A stretch of 64,000 bases of DNA. Origin: Streptococcus sp. X13SY08 (GTDB lineage: Bacteria > Bacillota > Bacilli > Lactobacillales > Streptococcaceae). This document shows positions 1 through 10,400 of the stretch, one piece after another. The stretch covers positions 1 to 64,000 of the forward strand of contig NZ_LFYO02000001.1 in the NCBI RefSeq assembly GCF_001182825.2, read 5' to 3'. The notes below the pieces were generated by a model. It saw only the letters and a list, made by a program, of their open reading frames with translations, searched no databases and was not told the origin of the DNA. A program made the position numbers and the translations under genes. Numbering within the stretch: the first letter of the stretch is position 1; every line of letters starts with the position of its first letter.

Positions 1-1696
1 TCGTGTAACCACCAAACATAGAATGGTTTCCTTCATACTGCATCGGGCCCATCTTGGCACTCATACCATATTCAGCAACCATAGCACGCGCCATTTGAGT
101 AGCCTGTTCAAAGTCATTCGATGCTCCTGTAGTTTGAGCATTAAAGATGATTTCTTCTGCTACACGACCTCCCATCAAACCTGCTAATTGCTCTTTCATA
201 TCTTCCTTGGAAAGAAGCATTTGGTCTTCTTTAGGAAGGGCAATCATGTATCCGCCTGCACGCCCACGAGGAACAATTGTTACCTTATGCACTTCTCGAG
301 CATTTGATAATACAAGACCAACAATTGTGTGTCCTGCTTCATGGTAAGCGACCATCTCACGTTCACGATTTGAAATTTGACGATCTTTCTTAGATGGTCC
401 TGCAATAACTCTGTCTTCCGCCTCATCAATATCCGAAGCATCAATAACTGTTTTATTACGACGAGCAGCTACCAGCGCTGCTTCATTTAGAACATTTTCC
501 AAATCTGCACCAACAAAACCAGGAGTTTGTTGTGCTACAAGTTTCAAATCGACATCATCTGCCAGTGGTTTGTTCTTAGCGTGAACTTTCAAGATAGCTT
601 CACGTCCTTTAACATCTGGACGTCCTACTAATACTTTACGGTCAAAACGTCCTGGGCGAAGAAGAGCCGGATCAAGAACATCACTACGGTTTGTCGCCGC
701 AATAACGATAATCCCTTCGTTTCCTTCAAAACCATCCATTTCAATCAGCAATTGGTTAAGAGTTTGTTCACGTTCATCGTTGCCACCACCCATACCAACT
801 CCGCGTTGACGACCAACTGCATCAATTTCATCTATAAAGATAATGGCTGGTGCGGTTTTCTTAGCGTCTTCAAATAAAGAACGTACACGGCTGGCACCAA
901 CACCAACAAACATCTCAACAAAATCTGAACCAGAAATAGAAAAGAATGGAACACCAGCTTCACCAGCGACAGCTTTCGCTAATAAAGTTTTACCTGTCCC
1001 CGGAGGACCCTCTAAAAGAACACCAGCCGGAATACGAGCTCCAAGTTTTGTAAAGCGTTTTGGATCTTTCAAGAATTCAACAACTTCAACAAGTTCTTGT
1101 TTTTCCTCCTCTGCACCTGCAACATCAGAAAAACGAACTTTTACAGTACTTTTTTCAAGCGCTTTAGCTTTGTTCCTGCCAAAGTTCATGGCGCCTCGAG
1201 CACCGCCTCCTCCGCCTTGGTTCATCATCATGAAGAAAATAGCCACGAAAATTCCAAGTGGTAATAAATTGATAAGAAGAGAGAACCAAATCCCATTTGT
1301 ACTTTCTGGTTTAATGGTCACCTTCACGTCATTTTTATCAGCTAATGTTTGCAAATTAGAAATAGTCGAATCTGCTGCCAATATAATAGAAGAGAACTTT
1401 TTATAAGTAGTTTTTTCTTTGACTGGGAATAATTGAATAGCAGAAGTTAATTCACTATCTTCTTCTACTGCTTTTTTATAAGTACCCGTGATTTGAATAA
1501 TGCTGCTATCTGGTTGATAAGTAATGTCTTTTACATTACCATTTTCTAGTTCCTTGATGACTTCAGAATAGCTAATTTCATGAGTTGAAACCTGACTTCC
1601 CGCAGCAAAAAACTGGTACCCTGTAATGATTGTAGCAATTAGCAGGATAACGAGAAAAGGATTGCGAATGAATCCTTTATTATTTGGATTGTTCAT
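1..1696 (-). CDS. ftsH: ATP-dependent zinc metalloprotease FtsH (3' end outside window)
   Basis: Membrane-bound AAA+ protease that degrades misfolded membrane proteins and some regulators. The reading frame is open from ATG at 1694-1696 to the window edge, about 565 residues, so the C-terminal end is missing. An N-terminal membrane segment (about residues 9-27) is followed by an extracytoplasmic domain and a second membrane segment (about 125-145) next to a glycine-rich stretch. The AAA module has Walker A GPPGTGKT (encoded near 985-1010) and Walker [10 protein letters not shown]. The zinc protease motif HEAGH is encoded near 329-345. No frameshift is seen. It follows hpt by 21 bp on the same strand, the usual tilS-hpt-ftsH order in streptococci. 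Confidence 0.96.
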   Translation of the reverse strand, partial: MNNPNNKGFIRNPFLVILLIATIITGYQFFAAGSQVSTHEISYSEVIKELENGNVKDITYQPDSSIIQITGTYKKAVEEDSELTSAIQLFPVKEKTTYKKFSSIILAADSTISNLQTLADKNDVKVTIKPESTNGIWFSLLINLLPLGIFVAIFFMMMNQGGGGGARGAMNFGRNKAKALEKSTVKVRFSDVAGAEEEKQELVEVVEFLKDPKRFTKLGARIPAGVLLEGPPGTGKTLLAKAVAGEAGVPFFSISGSDFVEMFVGVGASRVRSLFEDAKKTAPAIIFIDEIDAVGRQRGVGMGGGNDEREQTLNQLLIEMDGFEGNEGIIVIAATNRSDVLDPALLRPGRFDRKVLVGRPDVKGREAILKVHAKNKPLADDVDLKLVAQQTPGFVGADLENVLNEAALVAARRNKTVIDASDIDEAEDRVIAGPSKKDRQISNREREMVAYHEAGHTIVGLVLSNAREVHKVTIVPRGRAGGYMIALPKEDQMLLSKEDMKEQLAGLMGGRVAEEIIFNAQTTGASNDFEQATQMARAMVAEYGMSAKMGPMQYEGNHSMFGGYT

Positions 1697-1717
1697 ATGT
1701 GTCGAATAACCTTTTTT

Positions 1718-2260
1718 CTATTTTGAATAGACTTCTTCTTTTAATACACCAACGTATGGTAAATTACGGTAATTTTCCTTATAATCTAAGCCGAAACCGA
1801 CCACAAATTCATTTGGGATGGTAAAGACTGTTACATCTGCATCAATTTCAACAATGCGACCTTCTGGTTTATCCAGCATGGTAACAATTTTAATAGAGAC
1901 TGGATCACGCAATTCAAAGAGTTCTTTTAACTCCTTCAAAGTACGACCTGTATCGATGATATCTTCCACGAAAATCACATCACGACCTGTCACATTTGCA
2001 TCAACGTCTTTGATAATTTTTACAGAACCACTACTTTCTGTCCCACCATAATAGCTGGAAACTACCATAAATTCCATCTCAACATGCGTGTCAATATGTT
2101 TGACAAGCTCTGCCATAAAAGGAATAGATCCTTTCAAAATACCAACGAGCAATGGATTTCTATCTTTGTATTCTTCTGTCAATTTTTGACCCAGAATTTT
2201 ACTCTGGGCAACAATTTCTTCTTGTGTAATCAGAATTTTTTGAATATCTTTTTCCAACAT
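1718..2260 (-). CDS. hpt: Hypoxanthine-guanine phosphoribosyltransferase
   Basis: Purine salvage enzyme that joins hypoxanthine or guanine to PRPP to give IMP or GMP; cytosolic. The 180-residue length is normal. The PRPP-binding loop [13 protein letters not shown] is present around residues 95-107, and the SYYGG loop lies around residues 69-73. It sits 8 bp downstream of tilS and 21 bp upstream of ftsH, all on the minus strand, so they are probably co-transcribed. The frame is intact. Confidence 0.96.
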   Translation of the reverse strand: MLEKDIQKILITQEEIVAQSKILGQKLTEEYKDRNPLLVGILKGSIPFMAELVKHIDTHVEMEFMVVSSYYGGTESSGSVKIIKDVDANVTGRDVIFVEDIIDTGRTLKELKELFELRDPVSIKIVTMLDKPEGRIVEIDADVTVFTIPNEFVVGFGLDYKENYRNLPYVGVLKEEVYSK

Positions 2261-2268
2261 AAATCTAT

Positions 2269-3540
2269 TTACTCTTTCATTTTTATATATAGTGTAGATT
2301 TCATTGTATCATTTTTTAGTAATTTACTCAAATCACTAGCAACAATATTAGCAATTCCATAAACCTTTTTATTTTGCTCAATAATATATGTTTCGTCCCG
2401 TTCTTTTTGAGGAATTTTTTGATCTATAAAATAGCGATTTACTTTTTTATGATAGCCGTTTAAGAGCAAAACATCCCCATTTTGTCGTTTTCGGATAGCA
2501 AGGGGCTGATTTTTTTCCAGAAATAAAACTTGATCTGCATTTTCTAAAACTTGATCCAAAGAAAAAATAAATTTGCCGAAAGAATAAAGACCTTGTGATT
2601 TTATCGTAAGATTTTCGAGAAATTCATCCGTCTTTGGAACTATTTTTTCAATAGTAAAATTCCTATAATCTTTAATCAGATAGTAATTTTTCTTCAGATG
2701 CTGACAGTAATTCGCTTTAGTTCTTAAAATATGTAACACTGCTTGAAATTGTGCCTTCGTTAGTTCTAAATCAGGAATTTTTTCTATGTAATCTTGTAAT
2801 AAAAAATACTGAATAGCTTCTTCTTGTACCAAAAATTGTTGCATATCTGTCACTATTATGTTTTTTGTTAAAAACTTCAAGGCAGTTAAGAGGAGTTCTG
2901 TTTCCTGACCAAAATCAACCAATGCTTGTTCAAACTTAGGATTCTCTTTTGTTAAGTCGGACAAATAAAGGTTACGCACACGATTACGCAAAAAATCAGT
3001 CCCATTATTTGACTCATCTTCGAAATAAAATAAAACTTCTAGCTCGTCTTTTCTAAAATCCAAAAATGGTCGAATTAACTGACCAGGACCAAAAGACTGA
3101 ACAGGAGCAATACCAGATAGGTGACGTAAGCGACTCCCTCGCAAAAATCTCATAAAAATAGTTTCTGCTTGATCATCAGCATGATGGGCTGTTACCAATG
3201 CGGTGTAACCTTTATCTTTCATCACTTTTTTAAAAAAGCCATATCGAAAATCACGCGCAGCCATCTCAGAAAATTTCCCTTGAAAATAATCTATAAAAAT
3301 AGGAATTCCATGTTCGTGAGCCCAATCTTTAAGATAGTCCTCTTCCTTCTCAGAAGCTTTTCGCTGACCATGATTAATATGGACAATTCCTAAGTTGATT
3401 TCTAACGTTTCACGTGAATCATATAAAGTTTGAAGCAGACACATAGAATCTTTCCCGCCTGAAACTGCTACTAAAACATGTTTGTGTTTATCAAAAAAGT
3501 GACGTTCTTGTGCCACTTTTAAAAATTTTTCATTTTTCAT
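2269..3540 (-). CDS. tilS: tRNA(Ile)-lysidine synthase TilS
   Basis: Modifies the wobble cytidine of tRNA-Ile(CAU) to lysidine using ATP and lysine, which lets the tRNA read AUA. The 423-residue protein has the N-type ATP pyrophosphatase P-loop SGGKDS near residue 28, followed by HINHG and [11 protein letters not shown] motifs typical of TilS. The C-terminal TilS domain is divergent, as in other streptococci. The start overlaps the stop of the upstream serine hydrolase gene by 4 bp (ATGA), indicating translational coupling. A parS-like palindrome lies inside the 5' part of this gene. Confidence 0.95.
   Translation of the reverse strand: MKNEKFLKVAQERHFFDKHKHVLVAVSGGKDSMCLLQTLYDSRETLEINLGIVHINHGQRKASEKEEDYLKDWAHEHGIPIFIDYFQGKFSEMAARDFRYGFFKKVMKDKGYTALVTAHHADDQAETIFMRFLRGSRLRHLSGIAPVQSFGPGQLIRPFLDFRKDELEVLFYFEDESNNGTDFLRNRVRNLYLSDLTKENPKFEQALVDFGQETELLLTALKFLTKNIIVTDMQQFLVQEEAIQYFLLQDYIEKIPDLELTKAQFQAVLHILRTKANYCQHLKKNYYLIKDYRNFTIEKIVPKTDEFLENLTIKSQGLYSFGKFIFSLDQVLENADQVLFLEKNQPLAIRKRQNGDVLLLNGYHKKVNRYFIDQKIPQKERDETYIIEQNKKVYGIANIVASDLSKLLKNDTMKSTLYIKMKE
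3406..3421. promoter_or_regulatory. parS-like palindrome inside tilS (weak)
   Basis: CGTTTCACGTGAATCA differs from the parS consensus TGTTNCACGTGAAACA at two positions. The CACGTG core is intact. It could be a weak ParB site about 12 kb from parB, or chance. Confidence 0.35.
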
Positions 3541-4817
3541 TTTAAAATGCTGTATATATCGTTTGCAATAGTTGAAATAGTGTCGTAATCCGACTGATTA
3601 GTAAAGATAGAAAGAATAAAGGGAGAATCAGCATAAATAACAGCAACATCATGTCTGAAATCATAAGCATCTCCTATTTTATGGGCGATTGGAACAGGGA
3701 TATTGCGTGCAATTCGCTGGTTATCAAAATTAGTCCCTGTTAAACTCTCAAGTGCATAGCCATTTTGTTCATAAATAGCCTCCATCATGAGACCAGCCAT
3801 TTGGGGTGAAGCTTGACGACTCTTCATATCCCAATGTTTTCCAGTTATTGCATCTATTTTTTGATAATATTCCGAATCAAATTGGTTGGTGGTATAGTAA
3901 GCTAAGAGGTTACTAGCAGCATTATCGGATAATTTTGAAATTTTATCTATTAAATCCTTGATTTCATAATTTTTATCATCTGCCGTTTTAGAAAGTACGC
4001 CACTTCCCTCGGCTGAATAGGATCCAGGAAAGTTCATCACTTCTTTACGATATTGTAAATCTTGTGTCAAGTTATATTTTCCGTTGTCAATCTGTTCTTG
4101 AGCGTAATAAAGTACAGGTAATTTTGAAATACTGGCTGCATACATTTTCTGTTCTTGATTGACACCAGCTGTCCTACCAGTTGTTAATTGTTTTACATAT
4201 ATGCCATACTTAGATGAATTATACTTCTTATCAAGCATGGTTTGGACAGCTTCTATACGGTTGTCTGTATCAGATAAATCACTTAGTTTTATATAGGTTT
4301 TCTCATCGATTTTTGCAAAAGTTCCCAAATATGTCTTAAAAAGAGACTTTGCTGCAATAGACTGATAAGCTTTTATTGAAACGTTCTTTTTCTCGGCTTG
4401 ATTCCCGATTGGACTTGTATAGACTATAAAATCTTTTTTTGTCCAATATACTTGATTACTACTAGTTTCTTCTAATATCACATCATCGAAAATAATAGAA
4501 GAATCGGCAAGAATAAATGTGTTATTTGATAATTGAAAGATTTGTTGCTGTTTGTTATTTACCAACGCGGCCACGATCTCAAAAGGTTGATTAGGTTGTA
4601 ATACCTTGTCAGCTTCTGTCAAATTTACGTCAAGATAAGTGAACACAGCAGAAGAAACATTTGGATTTTGAGGAACGGTGCCAAAATTACTTTGGTAGTT
4701 TTTTTGATTCAATTCATACTTTTCCTGATTGCTTAGAGCAAAGGGAATTTCTGTACTGTCCACTCGGCTGCTTGCAAATAGCACCGGTAACATCAGAACG
4801 ACTAATGATTTTCGCAT
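3537..4817 (-). CDS. Secreted serine hydrolase, class A beta-lactamase-like fold
   Basis: 426 residues with an N-terminal signal peptide (hydrophobic stretch about residues 5-16). The C-terminal half has penicillin-interacting serine hydrolase motifs in order: SISK (SxxK), SDN in LSDNAAS, and KIG in HKIGDAYD in place of K[TS]G. The N-terminal half is an extracellular region I do not recognise. This gene sits at a constant place between divIC and tilS in streptococci. A role in peptidoglycan metabolism is plausible but unproven; nothing in the context suggests antibiotic resistance. The start has a strong GGAAGGAGG ribosome binding site that lies inside the end of the small upstream ORF. Confidence 0.88.
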   Translation of the reverse strand: MRKSLVVLMLPVLFASSRVDSTEIPFALSNQEKYELNQKNYQSNFGTVPQNPNVSSAVFTYLDVNLTEADKVLQPNQPFEIVAALVNNKQQQIFQLSNNTFILADSSIIFDDVILEETSSNQVYWTKKDFIVYTSPIGNQAEKKNVSIKAYQSIAAKSLFKTYLGTFAKIDEKTYIKLSDLSDTDNRIEAVQTMLDKKYNSSKYGIYVKQLTTGRTAGVNQEQKMYAASISKLPVLYYAQEQIDNGKYNLTQDLQYRKEVMNFPGSYSAEGSGVLSKTADDKNYEIKDLIDKISKLSDNAASNLLAYYTTNQFDSEYYQKIDAITGKHWDMKSRQASPQMAGLMMEAIYEQNGYALESLTGTNFDNQRIARNIPVPIAHKIGDAYDFRHDVAVIYADSPFILSIFTNQSDYDTISTIANDIYSILK

Positions 4818-4829
4818 GATTCCTCCTTC

Positions 4830-4958
4830 CTATTTTTCCTTTTCTCCTTCTTTCTTTTCATTGAGCTGGAGTTTTTTATTTTTAAGGGATAATTCTTCTA
4901 ACTTTTGATCTGAATATGATAAAAAAATTTCAACTGTTTTTACAATAGAATCTGTCAT
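4830..4958 (-). CDS. Small conserved-position protein between divIC and serine hydrolase
   Basis: A 42-residue ORF beginning [20 protein letters not shown] and ending in a lysine/glutamate-rich tail. Its ATG overlaps the TGA of divIC by 4 bp, so it is translationally coupled, and its end holds the ribosome binding site of the next gene. Other streptococci have a similar tiny ORF at this position as far as I recall. No domain is recognisable and the function is unknown. Confidence 0.7.
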   Translation of the reverse strand: MTDSIVKTVEIFLSYSDQKLEELSLKNKKLQLNEKKEGEKEK

Positions 4959-5326
4959 TTTGGTAATAACCCTGGGATATTATACACAAATTCCCCCTCT
5001 TTCGAATATTGATATTTGGCTCGGACATACTTAGCTGCAAAATCATTATCTCCTAATTTTTTCACCAAAGAAGATTCTAACTCTTCTTCCTCAGATAATT
5101 CTTGATAACGATTATTTAAATCGACCAGTTGTTGCTCTTTTTGTTTTAAACTATTATAACTTTCAACTAAATTATAGGTTGGCAAGACAAATAAGAACAC
5201 CGCTAGAATCAAAATCGAACCCATAAAACGATTTTTCTTACGATTTTCTTCTTCTCGAATTTGTTTTTTACGATATTCATCTTGAATATAGGCATTATTA
5301 AACTGTAAAACTTTAGAGTTCCTCAT
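4955..5326 (-). CDS. divIC: Septum formation initiator DivIC (FtsB-like)
   Basis: Bitopic division protein that forms a complex with FtsL and DivIB at the septum. The chosen start ([12 protein letters not shown] at 5324-5326) gives 123 residues; a start at 5359 is possible but would put most of the extra sequence inside the upstream S4 gene. It has a basic cytoplasmic N terminus, one membrane segment ([17 protein letters not shown], about residues 35-51), then a coiled coil rich in Leu, Gln and Glu. It overlaps the S4 gene by 14 bp. Confidence 0.93.
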   Translation of the reverse strand: MRNSKVLQFNNAYIQDEYRKKQIREEENRKKNRFMGSILILAVFLFVLPTYNLVESYNSLKQKEQQLVDLNNRYQELSEEEELESSLVKKLGDNDFAAKYVRAKYQYSKEGEFVYNIPGLLPK

Positions 5327-5585
5327 CTGCTTCAATCCTTGTTTCACTAATGATGTCATACATTTTCAGTGCATCTTCTTTTTTGTTAGAATCTTTCATT
5401 TCCAAAACTTTGACGATTAGTAATTTATTTCCAAAACGAATTTCAATTTGATCGTCAATTTTTACGTCGGTTGACGATTTGGCTAGCACCCCATTTATCT
5501 TGATACGTCCTTTATCCGCTACTTCCTTAGCGATAGTTCGACGCTTAATAATCCGCGATACTTTTAAATATTTATCTAGTCTCAT
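5313..5585 (-). CDS. S4-domain RNA-binding protein (RqcP/Hsp15-like)
   Basis: A 90-residue protein starting [16 protein letters not shown], an S4 domain covering nearly the whole length, with the KGRIKING segment typical of the YabO/RqcP family. Family members bind the 50S subunit and act in ribosome-associated quality control (alanine tailing); that role is inferred from the family. The start at 5583-5585 is preceded by a GAGGTG ribosome binding site. It lies upstream of divIC in the conserved mfd-S4-divIC order. Confidence 0.9.
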   Translation of the reverse strand: MRLDKYLKVSRIIKRRTIAKEVADKGRIKINGVLAKSSTDVKIDDQIEIRFGNKLLIVKVLEMKDSNKKEDALKMYDIISETRIEADEEL

Positions 5586-5658
5586 GATACACCTCACAAT
5601 CTCTTCTATTTTACCACTTTTTTGAAAAATAGCAGAGCAAAAAACAGCCAACAAACAG

Positions 5659-6206
5659 TCAGCTGCAGATTGTTACCAGAAAAGGAAAGTTGAAGAAAAT
5701 TAGAAACATGCCCATTAAAAAGACGATAAACCACCAAATTTCATGCCTGACTTTGAATGGATGTTCCTTATTCTCTAAAAAATTCAAAATGTCGGTAAAA
5801 GTATTGTTTTTTTATTACCAAGAATATAAAAAACTTGGAAAAGACAGCAAAGTAGTGGCATTCCAACAATAGGAAAATAGATTGAAAAAATATTGCTATC
5901 AGACAAATATCTGGTTGGGAAAATAACTGACATAGCAAAGAATAAAATCCCACTTAAAATGAGCCAATTTCTTAACTGCGACTGACTAACCTGATGTTTC
6001 ATAATAACCACATCTCCTTTAATAAGATAATCTAAAGAAACATCAAAATAGACTGAAATAATCAAGAGACTATTGATATCAGGATAAGTTTTTCCTCTCT
6101 CCCAGTTGGAAATTGTTTGACGTGAAACATAGAGTTTTTCAGCCAATTGTTCTTGGGAAATGTATTTTTGATTTCTTAATTCAACTAGTCTCCTATGAAA
6201 ATCCAT
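5659..6206 (-). pseudogene. XRE-family regulator with membrane C terminus, frameshifted
   Basis: The N terminus is a clear Cro/C1 helix-turn-helix (EQLAEKLYVSRQTISNWERG, residues about 19-38), followed by membrane segments. The frame as read stops at 5784 after 140 residues. Adding one A to the seven-A run (T7 on the plus strand at 5807-5813) restores a frame that runs on through a hydrophobic segment (IWWFIVFLMGMFLIFF) to a stop at 5659-5661. The full product would be about 180 residues, a cytoplasmic DNA-binding domain tethered to the membrane. The gene sits between mfd and the S4 gene, an insertion relative to the usual order. Its targets are unknown. Sequencing error is the likely cause of the break. 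Confidence 0.7.
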
Positions 6207-6277
6207 ATCTTGCTCCTTTGTTCTATCATTTTAGATTAACTGCCACTAGTTTATCATACAAGAATTTAGACGAATGA

Positions 6278-6317
6278 ACTTTTTCTTGTCAAAAACCTTT
6301 GTCAAGAAGAAAAAAGT
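6278..6317 (-). terminator. Probable terminator after mfd
   Basis: Hairpin with TTCTTG/CAAGAA core arms extended by A/T pairs, just downstream of the mfd stop. On the minus strand it is followed by a T-rich tract. Confidence 0.5.
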
Positions 6318-6327
6318 TTATTTTTCT

Positions 6328-9300
6328 TTAAAATTTTTCTTCTTTTATGGCCGATAGTCCTTCGAAAAAGAGCATGAGTTGTTCCAAAATTTCAAAATCT
6401 TTTTTCTTACGAACATCAAAAACGACCTGTAAACTTCCCTGATGTTCTGAAATCCTAGCTTTTAAATTGGTTTCAGACAAGGCTTTAAAATAGTCTTGTG
6501 TGAGGAAAATTTGACCTGCTTTATTTTCAAAGGTAATAAAAATGTATTCCTGTTTGCGTTCCACTAGATGAGTAAAGGTCTGATCTGCTAACGATTTTAA
6601 GAGTCCAATTTCCAGCAAATAAGCCACCACATCTGGATATTCACCAAAGCGATCAATGAGTTCATCCTGTAATTCTTGATAGTTTACACGACTGTCAATC
6701 TCCTTTGTTTTCTTGTAAACTTCAATTTTCTGTCGCTGATCAGAAATATAATCACTTGGTAAATAAGCATCTATTTGCAGATTGATTTCGCTGTTTGATT
6801 TTTCACGCTTCTTCTGTTTGCCTTGCTTCGCTATAATGGCTTCTTCTAATAATTGAGAATAGAGCTCGTAACCTACTGAATCGATAAAACCACTTTGAGA
6901 GGCTCCCAGGATATTCCCAGCACCTCGAATTGACAAATCTTGCATGGCAATCTTGAAACCAGATCCAAGTTCTGTAAACTCTTTGATGGCTTCTAGACGC
7001 TTTTCAGATACCTCTGTCAAGTTCTTATCTGGTCGATACGTGAGGTAGGCGTAAGCAATTCGATTGGAACGACCTACACGAGAGTATTAGCATTTGGAAT
7101 GTCTACCCCTATTTCAATAATAGTAGTCGTTACTAAGACATCGTACTCTCCCTCAACAAATGCGTAAAGTGTATTTTCTAGCTGAATTTCTGACATTTGA
7201 CCATGGACAAAACCGATAGAAGCTTCTGGAACTAATTTCCTCAATTCGGAAACTTTTTTCTCTATAGTGTCAACTTTATTGTAAAGATAGTAAACTTGTC
7301 CACCACGGTCTATTTCCCGTAAAATAGCATCGCGAATAACTGTCTGATTAGTCTCCATGACATAGTTTTGGACAGGATAACGGTTAGTTGGTGGCGTTTC
7401 AATAACAGATAAATCGCGAATTCCTAGCATGGACATGTGGAGAGTTCTTGGAATTGGGGTAGCTGTCAAGGTCAAAATATCAATTTTCTTTTTCAGCTCT
7501 TTTAAGGCTTCTTTATGTTTAACACCAAAGCGTTGCTCCTCGTCAATTATCAGTAAACCTAAATCTGAAAAAACAACATCTTTTGACAAAATACGGTGCG
7601 TCCCAATCAGGATATCCACTTGTCCTTTTTTGAGTTTTTCAAGTGTTGTGGTCTGCTCTGCCTTTGTTCGAAAACGACTTAAAACATCAACATTGACTGC
7701 AAATTCTGCAAAACGCTCGAGAAAATTAGTGTAATGCTGCTGAGCAAGTACAGTTGTTGGTACTAAAATAGCTACTTGTTTACCATCATTTACTGCCTTA
7801 AAAGCTGCTCGCATAGCCACTTCTGTCTTACCAAAACCAACATCTCCTACTAACAAACGATCCATGGGTGATGATTTTTGCATGTCCTTTTTAATTTCAT
7901 CAATTGATCGTAGCTGATCTTCCGTCTCTGCATAAGTAAAATGATTATCGAATTCTTCTTGTTGAGCATCATCTTCTGAAAAAGCAAACCCTGTCAGCTG
8001 ACTACGCTCTGCATAGAGCTGAATGAGGTCGTCTGCAATATCTTCCACCTGCTTTTGCACTTTTTGTTTAGTTCTTTGGAAACGGCCATCATTCAACTTA
8101 TTGATTTTTGGCATTTTTCCGTCAGACGAAGTATATTTTGACAATAAATCAATCTGATCAATCGGCAGAGAAATGCGATCAGCATTTTGATATTGAATGG
8201 TCAAATAATCACGATGAATACCTGCCGCTTCAATCGTTTCAATCCCTAAAAATTGACCAATTCCATGAACATGATGGACGACGTAATCACCTTTTTCTAA
8301 TTCATTGTAATCCTTTAACCGTTCTGCATTGGAGATGTTTTTTCGACGAATTTTTCGCTTCACTTTTTTATGGAACAATTCATGTTCCGTAATCAGAACT
8401 AATTTTTCATCTAAAAAATGAAATCCCTGACTAACATTCCCATAAGTTATCTGAGTCTGACCTTTTAGGAGTTCATGAGGCTTAGTAAATGGAATATGTA
8501 AATCATATTCTTGTAAAATATCTTGTAAACTATGTAAACTTGCTTCATTCTCTGTTTGCAGAATAACAGTGTAGTTTGATTTTTCAAAACGGCGAATTTC
8601 ATTCTTCAGCAACGGAATCTGATTGAAAAATTCCTGCTTAGAATGCTGATTAAAATTATGTAAGGCATCAAATTTCAAATTGCCTAAACCTTTTTGAAAG
8701 GTCGAGAAAAAACTAGATGGTTTGTATTCTCGTAATTGCTGATAGGGAGAAGCAAAATAATTTAGATTTGATACAGCTTTACCCTTTTGTAAATCAGATG
8801 TCAACAACTCTGCTGCTCCCTTTTCAAAAAAGGCATAATTATCCATCATTTTATGAAAATCATCAAAAAATAGAGTTGTGTGTGTTGGCAAATAATTTAG
8901 CAAAGTCCACTCTTTTTCATAAAAATAGGATAAAAATCTTCGACTATCTGGATGTCGGTCAGCTATTTTTATATCAGCAGTGACTTCTTTCAAATACGAA
9001 ATTTGGACTTCATCTTTACTAGTAGATATGGCTGCTTCTAATTTTTGAGTTGCTCTCTCATATTCTGAGGCTGTCAGAATCATCTCGGAGGCAGGTAATA
9101 TAGAGACATTCTCAATATTTTCTAGAGAACGTTGATTTTCTGGATCAAATGTCCTTATCCCATCTATCTCGTCGCCAAAAAATTCAATGCGATAAGGATT
9201 TTCACTATTGATTTCGTAAATATCTAATATATCACCTCGAAGATTAAACTCACCTTGACTGAGAACTCGTGAAACTTTTTTATAACCAGTCTGAATTAGT

Positions 9301-9764
9301 AACTTGACAATATTGTCAAGTTGAATTTCTTGATTGAGTGTCAGATGAAACTGAGCAGTTTGAAAATTTTCAGGTTTTGGTAACAGAATTCTAAAGGCTG
9401 CCAAGTTGACAATAAGTATCCCTTGCTTTTTAGAATCTAGCAAAAAATTGAGAGCTTCTATTCGGGATTGTGTCCTATCTTTCGAAGTAAACACAAATTC
9501 TGCTAATGGACTATCATCTGTAAAGAAGTTGTAAAGGTATTCCGAGCCTAGAATATTTGACAGTTCTTGCGTAATACGGTCCGCCTCATTTTGGCTAGCT
9601 GTCACAATAACTATTTTTTCATCTAATTGTTCAAATGCTGATGCCATTGTCAATACTTTGCTTGAACCAGATAGCCCAGTTAAGAGTTGACGCGTGTATT
9701 TATTTAAGTTGCTCTGCCATTTTCCAATTTGAGGATTTTGGCTCAATAAATCAATTATATTCAT
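6328..9764 (-). pseudogene. mfd: Transcription-repair coupling factor Mfd, interrupted by a short internal loss
   Basis: DNA translocase that removes stalled RNA polymerase and recruits UvrA. The 5' part (9764 to 7074) encodes UvrB-homology modules, the RNA-polymerase-interaction domain and helicase motifs I (GDVGFGKTEVA), II (DEEQ) and III (TATPIPRT). It stops just after IEIGVDIPNANTL. Translation resumes in another frame at VGRSNRIAYAYLTYRPDK and runs through the C-terminal domain to 6328. By family comparison roughly 20 residues of helicase motifs V-VI (the VEDAD...QLRGR region) are missing at 7074-7082. Such a loss would kill the enzyme; an assembly deletion is likelier. It starts directly after the pth stop. 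Confidence 0.9.
9303..9320. repeat. TTGACA-N4-TGTCAA dyad, copy 1 (in mfd)
   Basis: CTTGACAATATTGTCAAG, a perfect 18-bp palindrome inside mfd. It is one of eight exact copies of the 16-bp motif TTGACA-N4-TGTCAA in the window. Confidence 0.75.
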
Positions 9765-10334
9765 TTATCCGTTATACTTTCTCATAACTGTTTCAAAGTC
9801 ATTTTCCTGTAAATAGAAGTTGACAGCACTGTCAACTTTATCAATTGTTTGTTCCATGACAATAGCATCATCCCCTTTAAACCCACTCATAACATGGTTG
9901 ATGACCGTCATTTTTTGTGGAGGACGACCAATCCCTACTTTGACACGATCAAATTCCTGTGTTCCAATGTGTGCAATGATAGATTTAATACCGTTGTGGC
10001 CCCCTGCAGAACCTTTTTGGCGAAATCTAATTTTTCCTACTTCCATATCCAAGTCATCATAAATGACCAGCAAGTCACTGATATCAATATTGAAATAGGT
10101 TAATAAAGCCTTGACTGCTTGTCCACTATTGTTCATAAAAGTTGTCGGTTTAACAAAATAAACTTTTTCTCCATTAAGAAAGACAGAGCCAATCTCAGCC
10201 TTGAAAATTTTGTCTTCTGTAAAGTTGACGTCAAGATTCTTTATAAGACTGTCAACAACCATAAAACCAATATTGTGCTTGGTATCTGCATATTTTGAAC
10301 CTGGATTTCCCAGACCAACAATCATTTTTACCAT
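9765..10334 (-). CDS. pth: Peptidyl-tRNA hydrolase
   Basis: Releases peptides from prematurely dropped peptidyl-tRNA. At 189 residues it is of normal length. It has the N-terminal [18 protein letters not shown] motif holding the catalytic His of KHNIG, and the conserved FMNNSG and [12 protein letters not shown] segments. Its stop abuts the mfd start, so the two are co-transcribed. The last 40 codons contain a copy of the TTGACA-N4-TGTCAA dyad. Confidence 0.97.
   Translation of the reverse strand: MVKMIVGLGNPGSKYADTKHNIGFMVVDSLIKNLDVNFTEDKIFKAEIGSVFLNGEKVYFVKPTTFMNNSGQAVKALLTYFNIDISDLLVIYDDLDMEVGKIRFRQKGSAGGHNGIKSIIAHIGTQEFDRVKVGIGRPPQKMTVINHVMSGFKGDDAIVMEQTIDKVDSAVNFYLQENDFETVMRKYNG
9817..9838. 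repeat. TTGACA-N4-TGTCAA dyad, copy 2 (in pth)
   Basis: Arms AAGTTGACAG and CTGTCAACTT with a 2-bp centre: ten perfectly paired positions. It lies inside the C-terminal coding part of pth. Confidence 0.75.
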
Positions 10335-10357
10335 TTGTCTCTCCTAAACACCAAAAG

Positions 10358-10379
10358 GGTTGGAAAAAGATTTCCAACC
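10358..10379. terminator. Hairpin between ychF and pth
   Basis: Perfect GGTTGGAAA/TTTCCAACC stem with a 4-nt loop. The plus-strand side is followed by eight T; the minus-strand side by CTTTTGG. On the minus strand, the direction of transcription here, it would be a weak terminator or a processing hairpin. Confidence 0.6.
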
Positions 10380-10400
10380 TATTTTTTTTATTATTTTGTA

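Noticed and set aside
3537..4817. Beta-lactamase / antibiotic resistance gene
   Set aside because: Although it has SxxK, SDN and KxG motifs, it is a fixed chromosomal gene of streptococci near divIC, and nothing suggests resistance.
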